DNA from: Cryoendolithus antarcticus
Taxonomy: Eukaryota > Ascomycota > Dothideomycetes > Cladosporiales > Cladosporiaceae
DNA: 64,000 bases
Assembly (NCBI GenBank): GCA_002077065.1
Contig: NAJO01000029.1
Location: forward strand, 434,001 to 498,000
Direction of reading: 5' to 3'
The notes under the pieces were generated by a model, which was given only the letters and a program-made list of their open reading frames with translations, did no database searches and was not told the origin of the DNA. How positions within the stretch are numbered: the first letter of the stretch is position 1; each line of letters begins with the position of its first letter. Below, in pieces: positions 54,468 through 64,000 of this stretch. The translations under genes were made by a program, and so were the position numbers.

Positions 54468-56205
54468 ATGTCCGCCCTCCAGCCCCCCCGCATCATAACC
54501 ACCGACCCCGGCGCCCATGAGCTAGAAGGTACATTGATACTATGAGGTGCTCCCCAGACAGTGTGCATGGAAGCTAACACATGAACCCTCAGAAGACGAC
54601 ACCTCCTCCTCCGACCACTTCTCCTCAGCCTCCGAAGGCACCCCTCCCCGCCCCGCCCGCACGCCCTCCCCCGCAGCACCCTCCTCTCCAATCCCTATCA
54701 CGCGAGTAGAACGGGTCGACGACGAACCCGCCCATGGCGAAGTCCCCGGCACAAACGCCTATGACTTAAGAACGCAAGACGCCGTACCGGATGAGATTGA
54801 GATCGTGCCTGATGGGCAGCGATCGCGGAGCTCGACGCTCATGTTGAGCGGGCAGCAGAACAGCCGCCCCGGCACACCGCTAAGCCCGGGAGGGAGTCCT
54901 GTGCCGAAAACTGTTGTCGAGAGGGTTGATGATCGGAAAGCTTTCGGCGAGGTCGAGGGGACTGAGGCGTGGGAGTTGAGAAGGGGGGATGCGGAGCCAG
55001 ATGAGGTTCGGAGGGTGGGGGATGCTGAGGGTAGGTGAGTTCCGTCGTTATTGAAGGGGAGATGTGAGAGTGGGGGTCAGGAGGATGAGGGCGGTGTGCT
55101 GATTGTTGGTGTCGTTACAGAGGAGCCGGCCGTGAGGAGCAAGACGTGAGTGGCGAGGAGAGGCAGGAGTGGTTTAGGAGTATGTGGGAGGGCAAGTCAA
55201 AGACCGACATGGAGGCTGAGGAGAAAGACGACGAGGACGACGAGCCAGAGGACGAGAACGACTTCGATGACTTCGCCGAGGAGGGCGACGACGATTTCGG
55301 GGACTTCGACGAGGCAGACCAGACACCCATGCCTGCAGAGACACAACGACAAGTACAACCCGCACCACCACCTTCCAACCCCTTAGCCCACCTCGTAAGT
55401 AGCCCTCTACACCACATCTCCCCCCCCCATTCTCCCTCTATCTGACATTCCCTCCCAGCCCCCCGTCGACTTCTCCTCCCCCTCCTCCCTCAAAACCTCC
55501 AGCTCCCCATACCTCGACATGATCTTTCCTCCCTCTCCACCCGCCACGCCTCCCACACACTCCGACACAACACCTCCCGCAGCCTTCCTCTCCCCACGCT
55601 CCGAATCCCTCTGGCACCAACTCCTCTCCCCGCCCCCCATGGCGCCACCCAACTGGACCCGCTCAAAGATCCGGCGTCTCTTCCTTGTCTCCTTAGGCGT
55701 ACCCGTCGACCTCGACGAAATCCTCCCGCCGTCCAAAGTCCGCCGATTAGTGCTGAAAGACGTGCATCTCGCTGGCAGAACCGAGGACGAGGGGCGAGAG
55801 AGTGCGGAGACTGGGCGAGAACCGGGTGGAGGGCAGTTGGAGCGGCTTAAGGGGGAGGAAGGCGGGAATGAAAGTAGTACGTCCGTGGACTCGAAGACAG
55901 GGAGTAAGGGGAGGAGGGCTGGGCCGCCGGCTGGCACGAGGCGAAGAAAGGCCAGTCCGCCGCCGCCGGTGGAGTTTGATGAGAATACCACCGCGGCGCT
56001 GGCAGCGACGACCGACGCCAAACTCCAGGGCATGAGCGCAGCTGAGCTCACGGAGCATCTGAGGATCCTTCAAGATGCGAAGCAGCGAGGGGAGAAAGTC
56101 TTGGAGTTTTGGGCGGGGAGAGTGGGTGAGGCGTTACGGGAGAAAGAGGCGTTGGAAGGCGTCATTGAGAATTTAGTCGGCTTCGTCAAAGGACGGCGAG
56201 GTTGA
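54468..56205 (+). CDS. Laa2/aftiphilin-like AP-1 accessory protein
   Basis: Four exons: 54468-54528, 54593-55034, 55121-55394 and 55459-56205; 507 aa. Donors are GTACAT, GTGAGT (which keeps phase, unlike the GTAGGT four bases earlier) and GTAAGT. Two copies of a VERVDDxxxxGEVxGT motif (about 60 and 135) precede an acidic segment with DDDFGDFDE (about 225), the type of motif that binds gamma-ear/clathrin adaptors. The C-terminal part has LWHQLLSPPPMAPPNWTRSKIRRLFLVSLGVPVDLDEILPP (given here as a landmark in pieces: PPNWTRSK, IRRLFLVSLGVP, DLDEILPP), conserved in fungal homologues, and a final helical segment. Yeast Laa2 links Laa1 to AP-1 at the trans-Golgi. Family assignment is from motif memory. 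Confidence 0.7.
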
Positions 56206-56282
56206 TGTTCGAAACATGTACATTCAGCTAGAGCTGCGATCCCCGCCTCTGCTGTGTACCATGTCCCACAAACACTACCCAC

Positions 56283-58886
56283 CTACACAGCTCCGTTGGC
56301 GAACCAGTCGGCACTCATGTCGTAGTTGGAGGGGAAGTTGAAAGCCGTGATGTCTGTGTTCCCGGCATAAACCTCCCCTCCGGTTCCATCCCCGCCGGCA
56401 CCCTGCTGCACATCCTGCACCGGCACCCTAGGCACATTGAAGAAATCAAACACATCCAAATACTCCAGCTCATTCGGCGCCGGTGTCCTCCCAGCCCGCG
56501 GCGTAATCGCACCCCCAACCCTCGGCTGCCGGGAAATGAGGAAATCAAGATCATAGGCGCAGCGTCGCATGTCTGCTAGAATCTTCACGCTCGAAGGCGG
56601 TTCGCGAGAATGCCGCTCACTGTCGTCGTACTCGGCTAGCACGCGGGAGAGGAGCGTGGCGTAGCGGTCAGCGACTTCCCAGTAGCTGCCCATGTCGCGG
56701 AGGGTTTCAACTAGGGCGTGGATAGCGGGGTTAACGAGATGATCTATTGTGGAGCCGTGGACTAGCAGCAGGCGGGCGGCGACCCAGAGACTGAATGCGA
56801 AGGGCGGGCCGAGGTTTGAGAGGAGGTTGTGTGTTCGGACGTGCGTGTTTATGGTGCAGATGTCTTCTACAGCTGTGCGGCAGCGTTGGCTGGCGTTGAA
56901 TGAGGGCGTGAATATGGGGGATTTGGTTGAGGGGTAGGCGGCGGAGCTGTGCAGGCGGATGACGGTGCTGTCAGACTTGTCAGTCATATCTATAAGCGCA
57001 GAGCTTGGGTGTTTGACATACGTATGGTAGGTTATGTGCATCATGATCCAGATGCAGTTGACGTGCTCAGCAGCGCCCGGAATATGCAATCGAAGCATGT
57101 TCCCGTACTGCGATGGTAGATCGTACTTCCACCCACTGAGCCTGCTGTCCAGTTGTCGATACTCCTGCTGCCATTGCTCGACATCGCCCAGCGCGCCGAT
57201 ATCGACGGGCTTTTTCAGAAAGCGGTGGATCTGCGTCAGGATGCCGAGAATCTCGATGTAGTATGCAAACGCGCCGAGGTTCTCTGGATTATCTGCATGG
57301 TATTCGAAGTGTCGATTCGCCGGGCGGAACCATCTAGTCTCAATGGGCTGATTGCGCGCCCATAGCTCGTCTTTGCAGGGAAGCTTGCGGTCGATCTCTT
57401 TGTCGTCTACTGCAAACTCGAATGCTGTAGCGATGGTGGCGTAGCGATCGAGGACGTAGATCATCCAGAAGAGTCTCCGCCTCCCCTCATCCTCGATGAA
57501 TGTCTTGGGTTCGGGGAGGATGATCGCTCGCAAGGTGTATATTGACGGGTAGATGGGTGCGACTGAAGTGGATGTGATCTCGGTCGCCAAGCCGAGCTGT
57601 ATTGCACTCCTCGAGATCAAGGCTAGCAAGTTCCAGCCTGGTGGTCCGTTGATGGAGCCTAGTGCAAGGATGACGAGCGCCTGCAATGATCGTACTGAGC
57701 TATTCTCGAGACCGTATAGTAGGACTGTCTGCTTTGACGTTGTATAGTACTTCGCGCGTGCCTCTGCAGTAAGCCGGGAATCGGTGGAGAATCTGATTGT
57801 GGTTGCAACTATTGCATGCAGCAGGATGCGATCACCTTCATCGCGTGCATTTGCGCCGAAGAGCGAGTCCAAAGTCGATCGCCTATGCAGTAGTGGACAC
57901 CAGGTGTTGATGTGCCGGAAGTACAAGTCCGTCAATGCATACAGCAGATCGTACGGAGGGAAGTCTCGGTCTTGCGAAACCGAGGCTGCTGCGCCATTCG
58001 GCTCGAGATCTGGCTGTATATTTGAGTTCATTCGCTGCAGTGGAGATGGCAGCAAAGGTCCATCGGGTCGAAAGGTGCCGATTGCTGGGCACTGCGATGC
58101 TGCGTATGGCTGGGACATTGACGCAGTCTGAGCTTGACCATCGTTCGTGGGCGGCACATATGTATTGTTGCTGTGATCTTGTCAGCATAGGTGGTCTCGC
58201 AATGATCGTAAGGAGGCGGGTTCATTCATACTTGACCACATTCGACGCCATGACTGGATACGGTGCGGGTGGTATGTACTGCCCGATATCTGCTGACGAG
58301 CCATGGTGGGATGTTGAATGGGGCGACGACTGTTGGCCGGCAGGAGACTGTGTAGTCCCAAGATGATTGGCGAGCTGCTGGAGCACGACCTGTTGCGTCT
58401 GGAGGACGCCTTCAAGTTTGTCTGGAGGTTCTGTCAATACCTAATTCACCAAGCAATTCACATACCAAGGCATACCAAGTCTCGACTCGAGTTCACGGCC
58501 ATAGCCAGCGCGCAGACCGGGCTTCCGCCGTTCGCGATACTCGCACACTTGGGCGTTCCGAGTGCACCATCCGCACCGTGGCTGGCCTCTATCGCATTTG
58601 ACCTAGGGCAGAGGTTAGCGACCAGTTGTTGCTTGAAGCGGAAATTGACTACACCTACCTTCCTCGACTTGCACATTTCACAGCTCACGCTCAGTGGTCT
58701 GTCCGGCCTCGAGCGCTTTCGTTTCCTGTCTCCCCCCTCCATCTCCCCATCCTCACCCTCATCGTCGTCGTCCTCGTCGCCGCTCCAAGCCTGCTGTGGG
58801 TACGGGCCATTACCATTGGGCGATGTGCTGCCCGTCGGCAATTGACCGTGCGCTCTGAAGTCATCACTCGGCATAGCGTCCGCCAT
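56283..58886 (-). CDS. Zn2Cys6 fungal-specific transcription factor, possible rhamnose-pathway regulator
   Basis: Four exons: 58886-58659, 58602-58476, 58421-58232 and 58170-56283; 810 aa. All joins keep phase. The zinc cluster CEMCKSRK|VKCDRGQPRC followed by GWCTRNAQVC (about 69-96; spacing C-x2-C-x6-C-x6-C-x2-C-x6-C) is split by intron 1. Intron 2 precedes the coiled-coil linker LDKLEGVLQTQQVVLQQL. The acidic/Lys-rich N-terminus (DEDDDDEGEDGE, RKRKR) is a likely activation or nuclear segment. The C-terminal 600 residues form the fungal_trans regulatory domain (DLYFRHINTWCPLLHR, FWMIYVLDRYATIATAF). Its start lies 357 bp from the divergent L-rhamnonate dehydratase gene, so local control of L-rhamnose catabolism is plausible. 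That is an inference from position. Confidence 0.88.
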
Positions 58887-59243
58887 GCTGATTACACAAG
58901 TTGAGGTTCGCTTGCTAATCGCCCGAGCCCTCAGGAGTCGGGGAAGAATGAGGACGAACTGAGTCCGAGCTTGCCCCGCACCGAAAGGTGGATGTCACTT
59001 TCTGACTTCTGGAGCATCGGCTGCCGACGACATGTGAGTGTATGGTAATGCTGGCCGTTCCACTCGCGCGTGAAGAGAAGCCGACGCGGTAGGTGTCTAT
59101 TTATCCTTTCGCAGTACTGTACATTGCGCGCTCAGGCTCGATCATACTTGCCCTTCCACCTTGACCTGCTTCTTCCTCTTATCAGCGTTCATTTCTCGAA
59201 AAATCCCTCGCAGCACGTGTTCTACATTACTCAATTCTTCGTC
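58887..59243. promoter_or_regulatory. divergent promoter, Zn2Cys6 factor / L-rhamnonate dehydratase
   Basis: A 357-bp shared upstream region. Two CGG-type half sites suited to Zn2Cys6 dimers occur (for example GTCGGGG near 58937 and GACGCGG near 59080), but I cannot define a spaced pair with confidence. Confidence 0.4.
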
Positions 59244-60593
59244 ATGTCGTCCACCACCAGCAAAGTCAAGCCGTTTCCGAAGATCAAGGAAGTTCGAACA
59301 TTTCTCATCCATGGCGTTGGCTCTGGCGGCGACTACCACAATGTCAACTCCGGCCATTGGCTCATCGACTCGAAGATCGCAACGCCAATGTCGCACTACT
59401 CAAAGTACCAGAAGTCACGAACAGATTTCGGTATCAATGTACTCGGGTCCTTCTGCGTCGAGCTAGTGGCAACGGACGGGACGAAGGGCTTCGCGACAGG
59501 GTTCGGTGGACCGCCAGCGTGTTGGTTGACGGCTGAGCATTTCAAACGGTTCTTGGTGGGAGCTGGTAAGTTTGATTGATGGAAAAAAATCGCAGGCGAC
59601 GGAAGCTGACTCGGTGTAGATCCAAGAGACACCAACTTGATATTCGAGCAGATGTACCGTGCATCAATGTTTTATGGCCGAAAAGGCTTGCCTGTGGCGG
59701 TAATATCAGTTATCGACCTCGCAATCTGGGATCTGCTAGGTAAGATCCGCAATGAGCCAGTTTACAAGATGATCGGTGGCGCAACAAGAGAGAGACTGAA
59801 CTTCTACTGCACCGGACCGGAGCCAACGGCGGCAAAGGAAATGGGATTCATCGGATCGAAAGTCGCCTTACCTTACAGCGCAGCCGAAGGCTACGAGGGC
59901 CTGCGAAAGAACTACGAGTACCTCAAGGGCCATCGAGATGCTCTTGGACCGGACTTCCCGTTACGTGTCGACTGCTGGATGAGTCTGACAGTAATGTACA
60001 CGATCGAGCTGGTCGAAAAGTGCAAAGACCTGCACATCGACTGGTGGGAGGAGGTGCTCAGCCCGGACGACGTTGAGGGCTTCGGACTGCTGAAGCGAGC
60101 CCACCCGACAGTCAAATTTACCACAGGCGAGCACGAGTACTCACGCTATGGCTTCCGAAAACTGATCGAGGATCGCAACATCGACATTATCCAGCCAGAC
60201 GTGATGTGGGTGGGAGGCATGACAGAGCTGCTGAAAGTCTCGGCTATGGCGGCTGCATACGATGTACCTGTGGTATGCCATGCAAGCGGACCGTACAGCT
60301 ACCACTTCACCGTTTCGCAATCAAATTCGCCCTTCCAAGAATACCTCGCAAATTCGCCCGACGGCAAGAGTGTGCTGCCAGTGTTCGGGAACCTGTTCAC
60401 GAATGAGCCGATACCGACGAAGGGGTACTTGGATGTGACGGACTTGGACTTACCTGGTTTCGGGCTTGAGATCAATCCTTCCGCACCACTGATTGATGCA
60501 GCCGGTGTGCTGAACCCAGCTCCCTGCAAGTCATTACCGGCGCCAACAACGCAACAAGAAGAGTCTCAGGAGAAGGTGAATGGTTCGTCGTAG
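59244..60593 (+). CDS. LRA3: L-rhamnonate dehydratase (enolase superfamily)
   Basis: Two exons: 59244-59565 and 59620-60593, with a 54-bp intron (GTAAGT..GTAG); 431 aa. Mandelate-racemase-type capping domain (FLIHGVGSGGDYHN, GINVLGSFCVELVATDG) and barrel with DLAIWDLLGK. The Mg ligands follow in order as LRVDCW, WEEVLSP and GEHEY; then DIIQPDVMWVGG and the catalytic His region VVCHASGPYSYHF. This order and the long His-containing end fit L-rhamnonate dehydratase, the third step of the fungal non-phosphorylated L-rhamnose pathway (L-rhamnonate to 2-keto-3-deoxy-L-rhamnonate). Specificity against related acid-sugar dehydratases rests on memory of the family. No other rhamnose-pathway gene lies in the window. 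Confidence 0.88.
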
Positions 60594-60622
60594 GTGAGAG
60601 AGTTGTACGCGTGAAAGTCCGA

Positions 60623-61519
60623 TCAGCGCCAGTGCTTGTCGCAGAACACTTGCACGCTACGTGCAGTCTTTTGCTTTGAATCCATCGCGCGGCACTCACT
60701 GGAGACCATCAATTGCGGGATGCTGAGGGCAGGTACGAAGCAATGTTCGTCTTCGAAGAGAGTGGCGTTGCAGATAGCGTACGCATGCGGTTCATAGGGT
60801 TGAATGGTGTATTCCGGCAAAGTCACTTGTCTCGCGTCATGATCCCAGCTGGTGCATTGTCCATTCGCAGGGATCCAGTCGACATCATGAGACGAAACTG
60901 CGCAGTTGAGATCCTCTTCCCAGTGGTCCAGTCTGAAGTATATGCCCTTGGGCCAACGTGATAGTGCCAAAGGTAGCCCAAGGGTGAGGCCAAAGTACAG
61001 GCCTAATACCAGCAGAGTGCCCGCGGTACAGATCAACCCGAGCCTGATGCGCTGCTATGCGCCTTTGCGGGGTTCTTCGACTGGCTGCTTTTCCACGTCG
61101 GGTAAGTCTTTGACAAACTGCTCATGCCCAGTGGCAGTCATGGCGGGCTGCTCCACGTTGCTGGTCGGCGCTGCGGCGTGCTCTCTGTCGGCGGTCGCCG
61201 ATGTTGGAATGGATTGCTCTTCGCTGGCTATGGATGGAAGTACAGGCTGCCTCCGGCTGGCAATAGACTCCGCGACGGGCTGCACCCTGATGCTGGGGCC
61301 AGTAGTAGGCGGCCGGTCACGGCCGACGAATGACGCGTTGCCAGAGCGCTTCTTGCTGGCAATAGTCGTCCAATCTCTTACCGAGGGCGCGTATTCCTGA
61401 CCTTCGTACGGGAGAGCCGTTTTGTAGTGATCCAGAGCGTTGAACAGAGAGTAGTTGTCACCGTTGGTCCTGATGTAGCCGTCCTCGTTGTTTCTGGACT
61501 CGAAGCTAGTTCTTGCCAT
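60623..61519 (-). pseudogene. single-pass membrane protein gene split by an in-frame TAG
   Basis: From the ATG at 61519 a polar 154-residue frame (MARTSFESRNNEDGYIRTNG...; Ser/Glu/Ala-rich, ending EEPRKGA) meets TAG at 61055-61057. Without any frame change the same reading continues QRIRLGLICTAGTLLVLGLYFGL, a membrane helix, then an outer domain with several Cys (NCAVS, QCTSW, AICNAT, HCFVP, SECRA, FCDKHW), down to a stop at 60623. The two parts together give a normal type-II layout: basic juxtamembrane stretch, helix, Cys-rich ectodomain. I see no intron that would remove the TAG. Readings: a nonsense allele or pseudogene, stop readthrough (the codon is followed by CAG), or a sequencing error. 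The family is not recognised. Its 3' end is 30 bp from that of the dehydratase. Confidence 0.55.
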
Positions 61520-64000
61520 GGCAATAAAGGAATTCGGGGTGAACCTGTGAGTGTTAGCATGTACTCACACAAGAGCGCACCGAAGTGATGAGTACCTGAC
61601 AAGGCCGTTGAGATGTCTTCGGATGCCCGGGAAGATGCAATGGTGGGTCGCGGAGGTACTGCTTCGAAAATGATGGGCTGCCAATACTGGGTGATGGCTG
61701 ATAGATGAGATGTCTAATGCTGTGATGTTGAGGACTAAGATGAGAAGAGCAGAAAGATGCTCATGTTGACGCCACCTCACCGTACTTGCCTGTCAAGACG
61801 CGGCAGCATCTTCAGCAAGATCGCATTGGGTCCTTCACCTTGCGCGCAAGACACACCAAGGACGCTCTTGCAGTTCCTCAAGCTGAGAGTACCATGTGAG
61901 CACGCGTTCGAGTGTGACCATATCACGTCGCAAAGACTTAGGTCTCGACTCCCGATTGCATGCCAGGTGTCGGTGAGCACCTTAGTATATGTATATATGC
62001 ATGAGGTCCTTGTTAGTCCATTGAATGAAGTAACAAGTTCGATGCAAGTGTAAGGCAAAAAGCATATGCCTTAGGCTTCATATCGGCTAGCAGCACTCCA
62101 TCGATCGGGCCCGAAGTGTCGAAGCGCACGTTTCAGAGCCACGTTGCGCAATCATCTCCTGCTCTAACAATAATGTGGACCACCTTCATACTGCATCTGC
62201 TCGTCCGCCAATAGGCAAGCCCGTATCAGCACAGGCATCACGTCCCTCGACTGCTAACGTCATCTGCCACGTTCGTCAATGCCCCTCGGCTTCGTTCCGC
62301 AATGGCAATTCCTCTGAGGCGCTGCGATAAGTGCTTACATACGATCCTCAATGCATGGATGTAATCATGCATCATGCTTCTTCGCCCCCGAGCCTTCCCG
62401 AAGGAACAGACGCCTCGTGGCTGACCAGGATGCCGGTCGTTGACTGACGTCTCGTGCGCGAGAGCAGGAGATCAGCCCTTCAGCTCTGCGATCTTAGCGT
62501 GGTGAGACGCGGCTGTGGCTGTCAACGGTTACTCATCCGTGCCGACCTTAGTACTGAGGCTATCTCGTGCGACTGACGAATCTCAGACGCCCTACGCCAG
62601 ATCCTCACAGCAAGCACATGCCTTCATGCATCGGTGGGCCTCCACGGCGGCCTCACTGCTCGTCGACTAGAACTACCTGTACTCTCCTTCGCGATGTTCA
62701 GCTGTGATCCAGCAACTCAAACCAACATGCTCGGACTCGGACTGCAGCAGGCCTCTAGGCAGCCGATGCAGAGATCTCTGGCGACTCCGCCTATGGCGAG
62801 CCAGAAGTGCTCTGGAGCGGCACAACACTATCGCAATCGCTTGTGAGTATCGTGGTAGTCTCACGTGGCGCACCTATAACTCCTTTGGTGCTGTATGACT
62901 GCATGGTCATGGATGAACATCTATATATTCGCCACCCTGGGCTTCTACCCTGTGGCCTGAGACGTCACTTTGCTGTTCACGCACTTGCTGTCTATTCTTT
63001 TGAGTTCAATTCTTTGCGTCCAAGCGACGTCCTTGTGCGCGATCTTCCTCTTCTGCGTCAACTCTCCTTCTCGCACCATGTGCATCCAGGTCATCGAACG
63101 ATACTCGGTGTGCCGATGCCTATACTACAGACACTCAATCGACCCGTGCCCAGCTAGAGCACAACGCGGCCATACCGTTCATGAGAAGACAGTCTTGGTC
63201 GGCTACACCTGCAGTAAGCATGCTCGGGGTCGATCGCATCACGCAAGCCTGCAGCACTCGCTGCCGTCAAATTCGTTTCGATCACGGCCTCCGCCAGGTA
63301 CTTGGATCACCTTGAAAGGGAGCTGGCTCGCTCAAGCAGCACCTCTTCCATTGAACGCTTAGTCTGCGCAAGTTTCTACTTGGACACAAGCATCGCACGG
63401 ACGTGCAAGGAGGGCTACCCGACGGTGGCACACCATGACCCTCGGTCGAAGGCGCGCGTCACTAGCTCTGAATCGCGCTCAGATCATATCATACGCCGCT
63501 TGTACCGCAAGCCGGATGAAGCTAAGCTGAGCTTCGGCGCATAAGCTGGATCTTAACGATCGCAGAAGATTGACAATAACACGGGCATCTCGGGGTGAAG
63601 GCCGCCGCCATTATCCTAGAGCGATCTGCTGTTGCTTTGATAAATTCGGGTCAGGCTTGCGTCAGTCCAGCTTGCAGTGTTGACAGCTAGGCGAAAGGGG
63701 CATCGGAGCAAGCAAGAGTCGACAAACGCCGCCAGAAGCCTTGCGACCTTGCATGGATTGGAGACATGAGTCAACGGCACGAGTAGTTACACCACATAAG
63801 CCACACGAAGAACCAAGATCCTGACATGCTAAGCATGTGTCGCGGAGGGATCGCGCCAGGATGCTGGTCATCAGCGCTGAAATGTTCGAGACGAGGATCA
63901 ATGTTGGAATGAATGTTGGAACTGTACGCTAGTGTGCGAACGAAAGTAATGTCTACTGTATTGGATATTGTACAACCGGATTGGCGCAGCCGCACGGCTG
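61520..64000. other. intergenic, no supported gene
   Basis: About 2.5 kb with short frames only (up to 130 codons, for example 62970-63362), none with a domain or convincing splice structure. No tandem repeat, telomeric repeat or transposon end recognised. The region is the longest gene-free stretch in the window and may continue beyond the edge. Confidence 0.5.

Noticed and set aside
55031..55036. alternative donor GTAGGT at 55031 for exon 2 of the Laa2-like gene
   Set aside because: It puts exon 3 out of frame. The GTGAGT at 55035 keeps phase and fits the consensus better.
55407..56051. 214-codon minus-strand frame
   Set aside because: It is antisense to the last exon of the Laa2-like gene. 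Gly/Arg/Ser-rich with no domain.

Overview
The window is nuclear DNA of a filamentous ascomycete (Pezizomycotina, probably Dothideomycetes). Introns are short (about 48-75 bp, GT..AG, often with a CTGAC/CTAAC-like branch site). The gene set fits: a conidiation regulator of the AbaA/TEA type, Atg2, Trk1, Mrd1, Nsp1, LC8 dynein light chain and Ran. Genes lie on both strands without operons. I found no tRNA, rRNA, CRISPR array or recognisable transposon.

Layout. 1.5-7.1 kb: a protein with an internal ubiquitin-like domain faces a large disordered tail-anchored protein. 8.7-13.1 kb: a divergent pair of accessory genes, a C2H2 (acuF-like) protein and a DUF7580-type protein, both with frame breaks. 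14.2-20.6 kb: Rax1-like RGS membrane protein, a CCC1/VIT iron transporter, Ran GTPase and an alpha/beta hydrolase. 22.5-26.5 kb: aldehyde dehydrogenase and AbaA. 27.4-31 kb: Mrd1 head-to-head with LC8. 31.8-35.8 kb: Trk1, then a broken surface-protein gene. 36-45 kb: an ADGF-type adenosine deaminase head-to-head with ATG2. 45.8-54.1 kb: a 2OG-Fe(II) oxygenase, a SPRY/PPxY protein, a thymine-DNA glycosylase, a metallo-beta-lactamase-fold protein and Nsp1. 54.4-61.5 kb: a Laa2-like trafficking protein, a Zn2Cys6 regulator divergent from L-rhamnonate dehydratase, and a membrane-protein gene split by an in-frame TAG. 61.5-64 kb holds no gene I can support.

Most of the set is housekeeping or trafficking: ribosome biogenesis (Mrd1), nuclear transport (Ran, Nsp1), autophagy (Atg2), AP-1/clathrin traffic (Laa2-like), ubiquitin-ligase adaptation (SPRY/PPxY) and ion transport (Trk1, CCC1). 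The one likely local functional link is the Zn2Cys6 factor and the rhamnonate dehydratase, which share a 357-bp intergenic region.

The most unusual pattern is the distribution of coding lesions. About 37 kb of conserved coding sequence in 21 genes reads cleanly, including a 6.4-kb Atg2 exon. Four accessory genes carry about ten nonsense or frame-changing lesions. This argues for real decay, or recoding, of accessory loci rather than uniform sequencing error. Gene models here are reconstructed by eye. Exon coordinates rest on splice consensus, phase and family resemblance, and no database search was run.
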